Source of the DNA: Comamonadaceae bacterium
Lineage (GTDB): Bacteria; Pseudomonadota; Gammaproteobacteria; Burkholderiales; Burkholderiaceae_C
NCBI GenBank assembly: GCA_027485285.1
Contig: JAIXRH010000126.1
Span: 1-38,065, forward strand
Length of the DNA stretch: 38,065 bases
Direction of reading: 5' to 3'
The notes under the pieces were generated by a model that saw only the letters and a program-made list of their open reading frames with translations, was not told where the DNA came from and made no database searches. Position numbers and translations under genes: made by a program. Shown in pieces: positions 31,143 to 38,065 of the stretch. Positions within the stretch are counted from its first letter, which is position 1. Every line of letters starts with the position of its first letter.

Positions 31143-32215
31143 ATGGATACTTTTCCTTGCGAGACTGCGCCAACGGCTTGGAACAATTGACGAATCACAT
31201 CAGCCTCCATGTGGCGAACAATGAACACAAGCCTTGAGTCTCGATCGTCACTGGGCCATCTGTCCATCTTCACGGGTGTGTGAAAGATGTGTTGCACGCC
31301 TTGCACCACCACGGGCTCGCCTTCCACATTCACAATGCCCTTCATGCGAAGCAAGTCGGGCCCGCGCAAAGTAGTCAGCAACTCAAGTGCCGCTGTGAAA
31401 GAAGCCCAGGCAAAGGGTTGGTCGAATCGCAATGACAAGGTCCGCACAGCTGCGTCGTGAGAGGGAGACCTTTGCCCCAAATAGCGCCCACCTTCATGCG
31501 GTGCGTTTGTGGCATCTAAGGACTCGCCTAAAAAGCGCAGGGTGTTGTCGTTGGCGCGGGCGCTGGACAGCCCTAAATCGGTCAATTCGGAAGGTGCAAC
31601 CTCCCCGTTGTGGATGAAAGCGATTGGGGCCTGCGCATTCAGATCACGTATCAAGCCAGACAATGTGTCAATGTCACCCTCAGCCGCCAAGTCAGACTTG
31701 GTGATAAAAATCTTGTCGGCAATCGCGATCTGTTTGATGGCCTCGGTTTGCTGTTGAATCTGACCTGCACCATGGACTCCGTCGACCAGTGTGATCAAAC
31801 CATCCAAGCGGTAGTGGGCCTCTAGCAGGGTATCGCTAGCCAGTGTTTGCACCACGGGTGCGGGGTCTGCCAGGCCCGTGGTTTCTACAACCACGCGGTC
31901 AAAGTCAAACACCTCGCCCACGCGACGTTGAGCAAACAAATCACGCAAGGTTTCTTGCAAATCGGTCCGTACCGAGCAGCAAATGCAGCCATTCGCCAGC
32001 AACGTGATGTTTTCTGACGACATGGTGACCAAGTCATGGTCAATCCCAATCTCACCCACTTCATTGATCACGACTGCAACACGTCGCATCTCAGGATGCA
32101 ACAACAGTTTGGAGATGAGGGTGGTTTTTCCGCTGCCCAGAAATCCAGTGACCAAGGTCACTGGAATTTTTCCTGCCAAAGCGTCACGCGACCAAGTCAC
32201 AGCGCTCCCGTTCAA
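31139..32215 (-). CDS. CobW/YjiA-family GTP-binding protein (metallochaperone-like)
   Basis: A 358-residue G3E-family GTPase. The P-loop is GFLGSGKTT (24-32). The metal motif CxCC is C77-I-C79-C80 in NGCICCSVRTDL, the Walker B region is ETTGLADPAP (111-120) and the guanine site is TKSD (172-175). The second half is a CobW C-terminal domain with a His-containing end. Relatives insert or deliver zinc, cobalt or iron to enzymes. The start is TTG at 32215 overlapping the LVIVD stop (TTGA); no ATG is available before the P-loop. In this operon it may serve a metal-dependent enzyme such as the amidohydrolase, cupin, VOC or FAH protein (inference). Confidence 0.9.
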   Translation of the reverse strand: MNGSAVTWSRDALAGKIPVTLVTGFLGSGKTTLISKLLLHPEMRRVAVVINEVGEIGIDHDLVTMSSENITLLANGCICCSVRTDLQETLRDLFAQRRVGEVFDFDRVVVETTGLADPAPVVQTLASDTLLEAHYRLDGLITLVDGVHGAGQIQQQTEAIKQIAIADKIFITKSDLAAEGDIDTLSGLIRDLNAQAPIAFIHNGEVAPSELTDLGLSSARANDNTLRFLGESLDATNAPHEGGRYLGQRSPSHDAAVRTLSLRFDQPFAWASFTAALELLTTLRGPDLLRMKGIVNVEGEPVVVQGVQHIFHTPVKMDRWPSDDRDSRLVFIVRHMEADVIRQLFQAVGAVSQGKVSI

Positions 32216-33459
32216 ATGTTCATTTCAAGAATGTACAAACCGCCCGTGAAACGGTCCACGGTGTAGACGATACGCCGGTCATCCACGTACACATCATTGA
32301 GTTGAATCGCACCTGCGGGCGACAGCTTGGGCGCGCCGGGGACAAAGTAAGCAATCTCTTGCACTTGGTATGGATTGCTGGTGTCGTACACACGCACACC
32401 CGCATTGAAAAACGAGCCAACGATGATGGTGTCTGAGCGAAATGAGGTGGGGCCTGGCAAATTTTCATGCAAGTTGTGTGCACCAAATCTGCCGCCACGT
32501 TTGGCGAAGGCTTCAAAAGAAGGTGCTGGAAAGGTGCCGATCGGCACTGGGTTCCCCTCGTTGCGTGCGTCTACCACCCACACCAGTTTGGGCCAATCTG
32601 CACCGTTGTCTTGCACGCATTCGTCACTCACGATCCACAGTCCACGATCGAACAGTGGGAGTACCGTGTGCGTGAACCCATTGAAGGGTGGGGAGTGGTT
32701 CCACTGAGAAACCACCTTGATGTTGCTCATGTCTGAGATGTCTAGCACCACAGCGCCGCCGTCGATGTAGCCTACAAACGCTCGGTCAGGACGCTCGGGA
32801 AACACATTGGTGTTATGCGTGCGAAAGCCTGTGTCGAATTGTTTGGGCAATCTGGGTGGAGGCGGCGCCTCATCACCCTCGCGTGTGCCGGGATACCACC
32901 AACGGCCCACTTCGACAGGCTTGGTGGGGTCAGAGATGTCGAGGATGCGGTAGAACTGATCGTCCAATGGGTTACGCGGTTGGAAGTCAGATGCACCCGA
33001 GGACATGTGCACGTATTTGCCGTCCACAAACCAGACGGCATGTACACCGCGTGAATATGGGCCTGAGCAGTCGAAATGTGACAGCAAACGCGGTGTTTCT
33101 GGTGTGCTCACATCAAAGATATCGACACCTGCGGGTTTGATGCCCACGGTGCTGGCTTGGTAAGCCACCACCATGATGTCGCCAACCACATCTAACGAGT
33201 TGGAGCGCAGTTTCATGTGCGGCAACTCGGTTTGCACAATCAGTTTGGGGTTTGTGGGGTCTGTTACATCCACGCCCGAAAAGTTTTTCGGTGCTGACTC
33301 ATGCGCTAGCCACAAGATGCGACGACCGTCGGAGGTCATTTGCATCGACATCCCTTCTCCCAAGCCACCAAAGCCTGCAAGCTCATGGTGGGCTAGCAAT
33401 TTCATGTTGTGTGACAAAGTTTGGTCAGCACGAGAAGCAGGTTGTGGGGCATGAAGCAT
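32212..33459 (-). CDS. LVIVD-repeat beta-propeller protein
   Basis: A 415-residue protein with repeated units of the type VDVTDPTNPKLI, VDIFDVSTPETPRLL, RILDISDPTKPVEV, AVVLDISDMSNIKVV and VYDTSNPYQVQEI. These are LVIVD repeats, which form beta-propeller blades; distant relatives include choice-of-anchor and selenium-binding-like proteins. There is no signal peptide, so it is likely cytosolic. The start at 33459 is chosen because the 24 residues before it are AT-rich and unlike the rest; it has no clear ribosome binding site. It is first of a five-gene operon and divergent from the third Bug gene. Whether it is an enzyme or a scaffold is unknown. Confidence 0.82.
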   Translation of the reverse strand: MLHAPQPASRADQTLSHNMKLLAHHELAGFGGLGEGMSMQMTSDGRRILWLAHESAPKNFSGVDVTDPTNPKLIVQTELPHMKLRSNSLDVVGDIMVVAYQASTVGIKPAGVDIFDVSTPETPRLLSHFDCSGPYSRGVHAVWFVDGKYVHMSSGASDFQPRNPLDDQFYRILDISDPTKPVEVGRWWYPGTREGDEAPPPPRLPKQFDTGFRTHNTNVFPERPDRAFVGYIDGGAVVLDISDMSNIKVVSQWNHSPPFNGFTHTVLPLFDRGLWIVSDECVQDNGADWPKLVWVVDARNEGNPVPIGTFPAPSFEAFAKRGGRFGAHNLHENLPGPTSFRSDTIIVGSFFNAGVRVYDTSNPYQVQEIAYFVPGAPKLSPAGAIQLNDVYVDDRRIVYTVDRFTGGLYILEMNI

Positions 33460-33561
33460 GGGTAAATACTCATTAAAAAATGTTTGGATTCTGTAATATA
33501 GCAACTTGGAGATCAAATGATCTAACAACATTCCCTAACTATGAAACCAAGGAGACACCTG
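33460..33561. promoter_or_regulatory. Divergent promoter region with GATCA-AA-TGATC repeat
   Basis: This 102-bp AT-rich gap must carry promoters for the LVIVD operon and the third Bug gene. It contains GATCAAATGATC (33511-33522), an inverted repeat with 5-bp arms that resembles the TGATC-rich site at 23931. It also contains TTGGAGATCAAATGA, nearly the same as the start region of the gene at 25811, but here the ATG is followed by only one codon and a stop. Confidence 0.4.
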
Positions 33562-34551
33562 ATGAGTTCAATTTTGTCATTGCGTTGGAAGAAGAGTATC
33601 TATGCTGGCCTTGCTGTGCTGGTCAGTTGTTTTTGTTCGCAATCCTTCGCCCAAAACTTCCCAAATAAGCCTGTGAAGTTGGTTGTGACTTATCCCGCGG
33701 GTGGCAGCTCCGACTTGATGGCTCGCATCATGGGGCAAAAGCTCAGTGAGCATTGGGGTCAACCCGTCATCATCGAAAGCAAGCCAGGTGCTGCTGGCTC
33801 TATCGGTATGGAGTTCACAGCGCGTCAACCGGCGGATGGTTACACCTTTGTGGTGGGTAACTTAGGCCCTGCCGCCGTGAACCCACTGATCACCAAAGTG
33901 CCTTACAACATGGAGAAAGACTTCATCCCTGTGGCACTGACAGCGACTGGGCCCAACATTTTGGCCGTTCCCGCAGCATCGCCTTTCAAAAACCTGAACG
34001 ATCTCATCACAGCAGCACGTAACAAGCCCGACAGTTTGAATTTCGGAACCAGCGGCCCGGGCAGCATGGCCCACTTGGGTGGCGAGTTGATCATGCGACA
34101 GGCCAACATCAAAATGACAGGCGTGCCCTACAAGGGCGGCGGTTTGGCTGTGAACGATTTGTTGGCAGGCCAAATTGACATGATGGTCTCCGATGCATTG
34201 CCAGTGAGCCAGCACATCAAGTCTGGCCGTTTACGTGCACTGGCCATCACCAGTGCCAAACGTTCTCCCATGACGCCTGATATCCCCACATTTGCAGAAG
34301 CAGGTTTGCCAGGCTTGGTTGCCGTGAATTGGTGGGGTGTGTTCTTGCCAGCTGGCACACCCAAGCCCGTTGTTGATGCCTACAACGCTGCTTTGGTCAA
34401 GATCATGGCCAACCCTGACCTCAAAGAAAGATTTGCTGGCTTGGGTGTGGAAGCCATGGCTACTTCACAAGATGAGTTCAAGGCTTTCTTGGCATCTGAA
34501 AGTGCCAAGTATTCGAAGCTGATTGCAGACAACAACATCAAAGCCGAATAA
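33562..34551 (+). CDS. Bug-family tripartite tricarboxylate transporter substrate-binding protein (third of three)
   Basis: A 329-residue periplasmic binding protein. The signal peptide MSSILSLRWKKSIYAGLAVLV and following residues end with SFAQN. Family landmarks are VVTYPAGGSSDLMAR, IIESKPGAAGSIG and PADGYTF. The start at 33562 is preferred to one seven codons earlier because AAGGAGA lies 7 nt upstream of it. Like the other two Bug genes it has no permease genes beside it. Divergence from the LVIVD-CobW-FAH operon suggests it binds the compound degraded by blocks 4-6. The three Bug proteins differ clearly in the loop after the first PxGG motif, so they are not recent duplicates. Confidence 0.92.
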   Translation: MSSILSLRWKKSIYAGLAVLVSCFCSQSFAQNFPNKPVKLVVTYPAGGSSDLMARIMGQKLSEHWGQPVIIESKPGAAGSIGMEFTARQPADGYTFVVGNLGPAAVNPLITKVPYNMEKDFIPVALTATGPNILAVPAASPFKNLNDLITAARNKPDSLNFGTSGPGSMAHLGGELIMRQANIKMTGVPYKGGGLAVNDLLAGQIDMMVSDALPVSQHIKSGRLRALAITSAKRSPMTPDIPTFAEAGLPGLVAVNWWGVFLPAGTPKPVVDAYNAALVKIMANPDLKERFAGLGVEAMATSQDEFKAFLASESAKYSKLIADNNIKAE

Positions 34552-34695
34552 CTGAATTCATCCCTAGCGACCATGCTCCGCCCTTTCGTGGGGTGGGCAA
34601 GGTCAACCTAGGTGACCAGGCCTGCGCAGTCAATGCCATCTATGCACTGACGATGGAGGCGCAAATCGACAGCCTCTGTGCCCGATAATCAGTGC
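34552..34695. other. Intergenic region between third Bug gene and dapF
   Basis: This 144-bp gap marks the change from the catabolic region to housekeeping genes. It holds a near-palindrome GGTCAACCTAGGTGACC (34601-34617, perfect apart from one extra A), an imperfect GC-rich inverted repeat at about 34574-34599 without a T run, and a -10-like GATAAT right before dapF. I see no convincing terminator for the Bug gene. Confidence 0.4.
34684..34689 (+). promoter_or_regulatory. Candidate -10 element directly upstream of dapF
   Basis: GATAAT matches TATAAT in five of six positions and ends six bases before the dapF ATG. Transcription from it would begin at or next to the start codon, giving a leaderless mRNA; no ribosome binding site is visible in front of dapF. 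The -35 region at the right spacing is poor, which weakens the call. Confidence 0.35.
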
Positions 34696-35553
34696 ATGCG
34701 TATTCGCTTCACCAAAATGCAGGGCGCCGGCAACGACTTCGTGGTCTTGGACGAGACCACCCAGCGTTTGCACCTGACGCCCGCTCATTACCGTTTCCTG
34801 GCCGACCGCCACTTCGGCGTGGGCGCGGACCAAATCCTCACTGTGCGCCCCGCACCTCAGCCCGACGTGGACTTTGAATACGTCATCCACAATGCCGATG
34901 GCGGCGAGGTGGAGCAGTGCGGCAATGGCTCGCGCTGCTTTGTGCGCTTTGTGCGCGAGCAAGGACTGACCGACAAAACGACGGTGCGCGTCAAAGTGCA
35001 TGGCGGCGTCATTACCTTGCAAGAAATGCCAGACGGCCAAGTGACAGTGGACATGGGTGCACCCGTGTTTGACTTGCCCCAAGTGCCGTTTGTCGCAACG
35101 CATGCCACCGCTGTGAACGACAACACATGGCAACTGGCCCTCAGCAATGGCGACGTCGTGAACGTGGGCGTGGTCTCGATGGGTAACCCGCACGCCGTGC
35201 AAGTGGTGGCCAATGTGGCGACTGCCCCCGTTTTGCAGCAAGGCGCACTGATTGAAAACCACATGGCTTTCCCCAGACGCGTGAACGCAGGCTTCATGCA
35301 AGTACTCAGCCGCAACACGGTGCGCTTGCGCGTGTTTGAGCGCGGCTCAGGCGAAACATTGGCTTGCGGCACTGGCGCTTGCGCAGCGGTGGTCACCGGC
35401 ATTCGCTGGGGCTTGCTGGAGCCACGCGTGACCGTACAAACCCACGGTGGCACACTCGCCATCGAGTGGCAGGGCGGTGACACATCGGTGCGCATGACCG
35501 GCCCAGCCACCACAGTTTTCAGCGGCGAAATTACCCTTCCGGACACACTATGA
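34696..35553 (+). CDS. dapF: Diaminopimelate epimerase
   Basis: A 285-residue enzyme that interconverts LL- and meso-diaminopimelate in lysine and peptidoglycan synthesis. The two catalytic cysteines are Cys75 in [10 protein letters not shown] and Cys224 in [10 protein letters not shown]. The N terminus [19 protein letters not shown] is fully typical and sets the start at 34696 rather than six codons upstream. Length is normal. It overlaps the DUF484 gene by 4 nt and begins the dapF-DUF484-xerC block conserved in proteobacteria. Third-position G/C use is visibly higher than in the catabolic genes to the left. Confidence 0.97.
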   Translation: MRIRFTKMQGAGNDFVVLDETTQRLHLTPAHYRFLADRHFGVGADQILTVRPAPQPDVDFEYVIHNADGGEVEQCGNGSRCFVRFVREQGLTDKTTVRVKVHGGVITLQEMPDGQVTVDMGAPVFDLPQVPFVATHATAVNDNTWQLALSNGDVVNVGVVSMGNPHAVQVVANVATAPVLQQGALIENHMAFPRRVNAGFMQVLSRNTVRLRVFERGSGETLACGTGACAAVVTGIRWGLLEPRVTVQTHGGTLAIEWQGGDTSVRMTGPATTVFSGEITLPDTL

Positions 35554-36254
35554 CCAACCCTGCCATGAACCCCATTACCGAAGACGACATTGCCAACTTT
35601 TTGGTGAACACACCAGACTTCTTTGAGCGCCATGCCGAGTTGTTGTCTGCCGTCAAGCTCAACAGTCCACACAGCCACCGCGCCATCAGTTTGCAAGAGC
35701 GCCAAGCCGAAATGATGCGTGAAAAAATTCGTGCTCTGGAGCTGCGCATGATGGACATGATGCGCCACGGAACAGAAAACGAGGTGCTCATTGAGCGCAT
35801 GCAGCGCTGGGTCAAAACTTTGCTGATGACCAGCAACGCACGCGATTTGCCGCACACCATTGCCGACCAAATTCAACACACCTTTGTTGTGCCGCAAGTC
35901 GCCATCAAGGTCTGGGATGTGCGCGAGGATTTCAAAATTGAGCCCTTCGCGCAAAGCGTGATCGACTCCGTCAAAGACTTTGCTGCGTCGTTGTCCAAGC
36001 CCTATGTGGGTGTCAACAACAACTTCGACGCCGTACAGTGGCTGGCCGATCCAGCCGCCGCGCAGTCGGTGGCCTTCATCGCCTTGCGTGCCACGCGCCC
36101 ACAAGACACGCCGCAGACCGCGGCTGAGCAGCCTGTGATGGGTTTGTTGGTCTTGGCCTCCCCCGACCCGCAGCGCTACTACGAAGGCATGGGCACCACC
36201 ATCATCGAACGCATGGGCGACTTGGCCAGCGCGGCACTCTCTCACCTTCGTTGA
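35550..36254 (+). CDS. DUF484 family protein
   Basis: A 234-residue protein of the DUF484 family, which resembles a GAF domain. The N-terminal [24 protein letters not shown] is the family signature. A helical segment follows ([24 protein letters not shown]), likely a coiled coil, then the GAF-like half ending [29 protein letters not shown]. The function is unknown; the family lies almost always between dapF and xerC. It overlaps dapF by ATGA, and its stop TGA overlaps a possible TTG start of xerC. Confidence 0.93.
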   Translation: MTNPAMNPITEDDIANFLVNTPDFFERHAELLSAVKLNSPHSHRAISLQERQAEMMREKIRALELRMMDMMRHGTENEVLIERMQRWVKTLLMTSNARDLPHTIADQIQHTFVVPQVAIKVWDVREDFKIEPFAQSVIDSVKDFAASLSKPYVGVNNNFDAVQWLADPAAAQSVAFIALRATRPQDTPQTAAEQPVMGLLVLASPDPQRYYEGMGTTIIERMGDLASAALSHLR

Positions 36255-36274
36255 TACACGCGGATTCAAAGCAC

Positions 36275-37201
36275 ATGGACTTGGTCGCACGCTACCTCGA
36301 CCACGTTCGCTTTGAAAAGCGCTTGGCAGATCGCACCGTCACGCTCTACGGCTTAGACCTAGACAAACTCAGCGACTACGCAGCCGAAGCCAACGTGGCA
36401 CTCGAGGCGGTACAAAGCACACACATTCGCCGCTGGGTCTCGCACATGCACAGCGGCGGCCGCAGCGGGCGCGGCATTGCGCTCATTCTCTCGGGCTGGC
36501 GCGGGTTTTATGTGTGGCTGGGCCGTCAGGGCTTGGTCACCAGCAACCCGGTGCAAGACGTGCGTGCCCCCAAAGCCCCCAAGCCCTTGCCCAAAGCCCT
36601 GAGCGTGGACGATGCCGTGCAACTGGCCGAATACCACGCCGCACCCGACACCGCCGACCCGTGGCTAGAGTGTCGCGACGCTGCACTGGTGGAGCTGCTG
36701 TACGGCTGCGGCCTGCGTGTGGGCGAATTGGTCGGATTGGATGTGCAAGCAGGTGCACAAGCCAAAGGCTGGATTGACTTTGACGCTGGCGAAGCCCACG
36801 TGCTGGGCAAAGGCAGCAAACGCCGCAGCGTGCCCTTGGGCGGCAAAGCACGAGAAGCCATGCAAGCCTGGGTGGCAGTGCGCAACCAAGGTCTCACACC
36901 CGCCACTGCCGAACAAACCGCCATGTTCATTGGCCGCAACGGCACGCGCCTGACTGCGCAAGCCGTGTGGCAACGCTTGCGTCAGCGCAGTTTGAAAGCA
37001 GGTTTGTCCACCCCTGTTCATCCGCACATGCTGCGCCACTCGTTTGCCAGTCACCTGTTGCAGTCCAGCCAAGATTTGCGTGGGGTGCAGGAGTTGCTGG
37101 GTCACGCCAACATCACGACGACTCAGGTGTACACGCGGTTGGACTTTCAGCATTTGGCGCAGGCGTATGACTCGGCGCATCCGAGGGCTCGCAAGAAGTA
37201 A
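36275..37201 (+). CDS. xerC: Tyrosine recombinase XerC
   Basis: A 308-residue tyrosine recombinase that with XerD resolves chromosome dimers at dif. Catalytic residues (numbered from this start) are Arg148 in GCGLRVGEL, Lys179 in GKGSKRR, His251 and Arg254 in HPHMLRHSF, His277 in LGHANI and the nucleophile Tyr286 in VYTRLD. The N-terminal SAM-like domain is complete. I chose ATG 36275; a TTG at 36251 overlapping the DUF484 stop would add eight residues, and neither has a strong ribosome binding site. Position after dapF-DUF484 marks it as the housekeeping enzyme and not an integrase of a mobile element. Confidence 0.93.
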   Translation: MDLVARYLDHVRFEKRLADRTVTLYGLDLDKLSDYAAEANVALEAVQSTHIRRWVSHMHSGGRSGRGIALILSGWRGFYVWLGRQGLVTSNPVQDVRAPKAPKPLPKALSVDDAVQLAEYHAAPDTADPWLECRDAALVELLYGCGLRVGELVGLDVQAGAQAKGWIDFDAGEAHVLGKGSKRRSVPLGGKAREAMQAWVAVRNQGLTPATAEQTAMFIGRNGTRLTAQAVWQRLRQRSLKAGLSTPVHPHMLRHSFASHLLQSSQDLRGVQELLGHANITTTQVYTRLDFQHLAQAYDSAHPRARKK

Positions 37202-37223
37202 CGCTTCTTTGGTGTTGCTCTGA

Positions 37224-37310
37224 CCCAAGTCACGGGTGGGTCAGGCGCATCGGCGCATGCGTCGCTACGCACCAAAATCGCTTCAACGCCTACCCCACCC
37301 CTGACTTGGG
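37224..37310. repeat. Long inverted repeat (17-bp arms, 53-nt spacer), REP-like
   Basis: CCCAAGTCACGGGTGGG (37224-37240) and CCCACCCCTGACTTGGG (37294-37310) are complementary at 16 of 17 positions. The spacer contains a smaller GC-rich region with GCGCATC/GGCGCATGCG. The element fills the gap between xerC and the methyltransferase gene and has no T run, so it is not a standard terminator. I suspect a dispersed extragenic palindrome of Comamonadaceae genomes, but copy number cannot be checked here; no second copy was seen in this window. Confidence 0.6.
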
Positions 37311-37360
37311 CCTTGTTGGCGAGGCGAAATAAACCGCAAAGTCCAAGCCAAACCCCGAAC

Positions 37361-37381
37361 GACTCAAACGACAATTGAGTC
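37361..37381 (+). promoter_or_regulatory. Hairpin abutting the rlmI-like start codon
   Basis: GACTCAA (37361-37367) and TTGAGTC (37375-37381) are perfect 7-bp arms around a 7-nt loop. The ATG follows one base later. The only possible Shine-Dalgarno purines (GAG) lie inside the right arm. If it forms in the mRNA it would limit ribosome access; as DNA it could be an operator. Confidence 0.45.
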
Positions 37382-37382
37382 A

Positions 37383-38065
37383 ATGAAAACAATCAAACTC
37401 AGAGAAGGCAAAGAGCGTTCTGCCTTGCGCCGCCACCCGTGGATTTTTGACGGTGCCATTGCCAAAGGCAGCGGCGACGCAGGCGAAACTGTGCGCGTGG
37501 AATCGAATGACGGTCAGTTTCTTGGATGGGCATCGTGTAGCCCTGAGTCGAAAATTCGTGCGCGCATTTGGAGTTTTGACGAAGGGCAGCGCATTGATGC
37601 TTCTTTCTTCAAAGTCTCCATTGCCCGCGCCATCGCAGCGCGCAGCCGTTTTGACATTCAAAGCAACGGCGTGCGTTTGATTCACGGCGAGTCCGATGGC
37701 TTGCCTGGCCTCATCGTGGACCGCTATGACGACATCTTGGTGGCCTCGTTTTTGTCGTGCGGCACCGAGCGCTGGAAAAACGTGATTGCCGATGAGCTGC
37801 TGGCACAAACAGGCCTCACCAAACTCTACGAACGTTCAGACGCCAACGTGCGAAAGCTCGAAGGCTTGCCCGAAGTCACTGGTTGGCTGCGCGGTGAGGG
37901 CGCGACGGGTGTGGTGCTGCGCGAGCACGATTGGCAGCTGTCGTTGGACGTGGCAGAAGGTCACAAGACCGGCTTTTATTTAGACCAACGCGACAGCCGC
38001 AAGAAGTTTGCGGACTACGCCAAGCGCTTGCAGTTTCAGCGCGTGCTCAATTGCTATTGCTACAC
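37383..38065 (+). CDS. rlmI: Class I SAM-dependent 23S rRNA methyltransferase (RlmI-like), 3' end outside window
   Basis: The first 227 codons of a methyltransferase that runs off the right edge. The N-terminal PUA-type RNA-binding domain is visible in KLREGKERSALRRHPWIFDGAI. It is followed by the linking region with HGESDGLPGLIVDRYDD and then the family-specific GHKTGFYLDQRDSR, which precedes the SAM-binding loop; the window ends at LNCYCYT. The order and wording match RlmI, which makes m5C1962 in 23S rRNA, though related paralogues exist. The ATG at 37383 has no clear ribosome binding site and follows a hairpin. Full members are about 395 residues. Confidence 0.88.
   Translation, partial: MKTIKLREGKERSALRRHPWIFDGAIAKGSGDAGETVRVESNDGQFLGWASCSPESKIRARIWSFDEGQRIDASFFKVSIARAIAARSRFDIQSNGVRLIHGESDGLPGLIVDRYDDILVASFLSCGTERWKNVIADELLAQTGLTKLYERSDANVRKLEGLPEVTGWLRGEGATGVVLREHDWQLSLDVAEGHKTGFYLDQRDSRKKFADYAKRLQFQRVLNCYCY

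Noticed and set aside
34574-34599. GC-rich imperfect repeat after the third Bug gene, considered as terminator
   Set aside because: Two adjacent mismatches in the stem and no T run follow it.
34630-35301. 223-codon minus-strand frame, very rich in His and Val, opposite dapF
   Set aside because: Composition is that of a shadow frame and the sense strand encodes dapF with both catalytic cysteines.
34857-36290. 477-codon open frame on the minus strand opposite dapF and the DUF484 gene
   Set aside because: It lies wholly antisense to two well-recognised genes, has no family motif and an unnatural Cys/His/Val-rich composition; it is a by-product of G/C-rich third codon positions.
36275-37201. 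XerC read as an integrase of a mobile island
   Set aside because: The dapF-DUF484-xerC order is the conserved chromosomal arrangement and no att-like repeats or mobility genes are nearby.
37147-37392. 81-codon minus-strand frame between xerC and rlmI
   Set aside because: It is explained by the inverted repeat at 37224-37310 and its flanks; I treat it as a spurious ORF over a repeat.
1-38065. CRISPR arrays, tRNA genes, insertion sequences, toxin-antitoxin pairs
   Set aside because: Looked for on both strands; no regularly spaced repeats, no cloverleaf with TTCGAATC-type arm, and no transposase or toxin motif was recognised.

Overview
The window looks like chromosomal DNA of a betaproteobacterium of the order Burkholderiales, most likely Comamonadaceae (a Limnohabitans/Rhodoferax-like organism; genus is a guess). 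The clues are three Bug-type (tripartite tricarboxylate family) periplasmic binding proteins without their permeases, the conserved dapF-DUF484-xerC block, the style of the RNase P RNA, and the mix of catabolic families. Housekeeping genes sit at both ends: the 3' part of rnpB at the left edge, and dapF, a DUF484 gene, xerC and a truncated rlmI-like gene at the right. About 32 kb between them is almost entirely accessory catabolism and uptake. No tRNA, CRISPR array, transposase or phage gene was seen.

Layout. (1) 1-2722: rnpB 3' part, a spermidine-synthase-like protein, a YkgJ-type cysteine-cluster protein and an MBL-fold hydrolase. (2) 2851-6739, plus strand: Bug protein, TauE/SafE exporter, amidase, and a 292-residue polysaccharide-deacetylase-fold hydrolase. 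Together these could hydrolyse a cyclic imide or ureide and then its half-amide. The group ends in a strong two-way terminator. (3) 15652-6832, minus strand: a ten-gene operon with a Bug protein, Ldh-family dehydrogenase, aldehyde dehydrogenase, cupin, VOC protein, quinone oxidoreductase, a complete TRAP transporter (P, Q, M) and a DUF1330 protein. A LysR regulator diverges from it, and a 13-codon leader ORF precedes that regulator. (4) 25742-16670, minus strand: Gfo/Idh/MocA oxidoreductase, TetR regulator, flavin reductase, luciferase-like monooxygenase, ACMSD-type amidohydrolase, a beta-hydroxyacid dehydrogenase, a two-subunit molybdenum hydroxylase (2Fe-2S and Mo subunits, no FAD subunit) and a PcaD-like alpha/beta hydrolase. 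(5) 25811-29041, plus strand: a second beta-hydroxyacid dehydrogenase, VOC protein, group A FAD monooxygenase and a carboxymuconolactone-decarboxylase-family protein. (6) 33459-29049, minus strand: LVIVD-repeat protein, CobW-type GTPase, a third beta-hydroxyacid dehydrogenase, GlcG/HbpS-like protein and an FAH-family acylpyruvate hydrolase, with a divergent Bug gene at 33562. (7) 34696 to the end: housekeeping.

How it may work together (inference). Blocks 4-6 hold the enzyme types needed to hydroxylate an aromatic or N-heteroaromatic acid beside the ring nitrogen (Mo hydroxylase), decarboxylate it (amidohydrolase), hydroxylate it again (FAD and LLM/flavin-reductase monooxygenases), and process the opened ring (VOC, CMD, alpha/beta hydrolase, FAH, three dehydrogenases). 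No classical ring-cleavage dioxygenase, complete known nicotinate or picolinate set, or gentisate set is present, so the substrate is unknown and the pathway may be undescribed. Odd details support a closer look: lysine-rich low-complexity tails on three neighbouring proteins, altered substrate motifs in the dehydrogenases, a TRAP binding protein without the usual carboxylate-binding arginine, and several clear operator-like palindromes. All functional calls come from reading motifs by eye; no database search was run.
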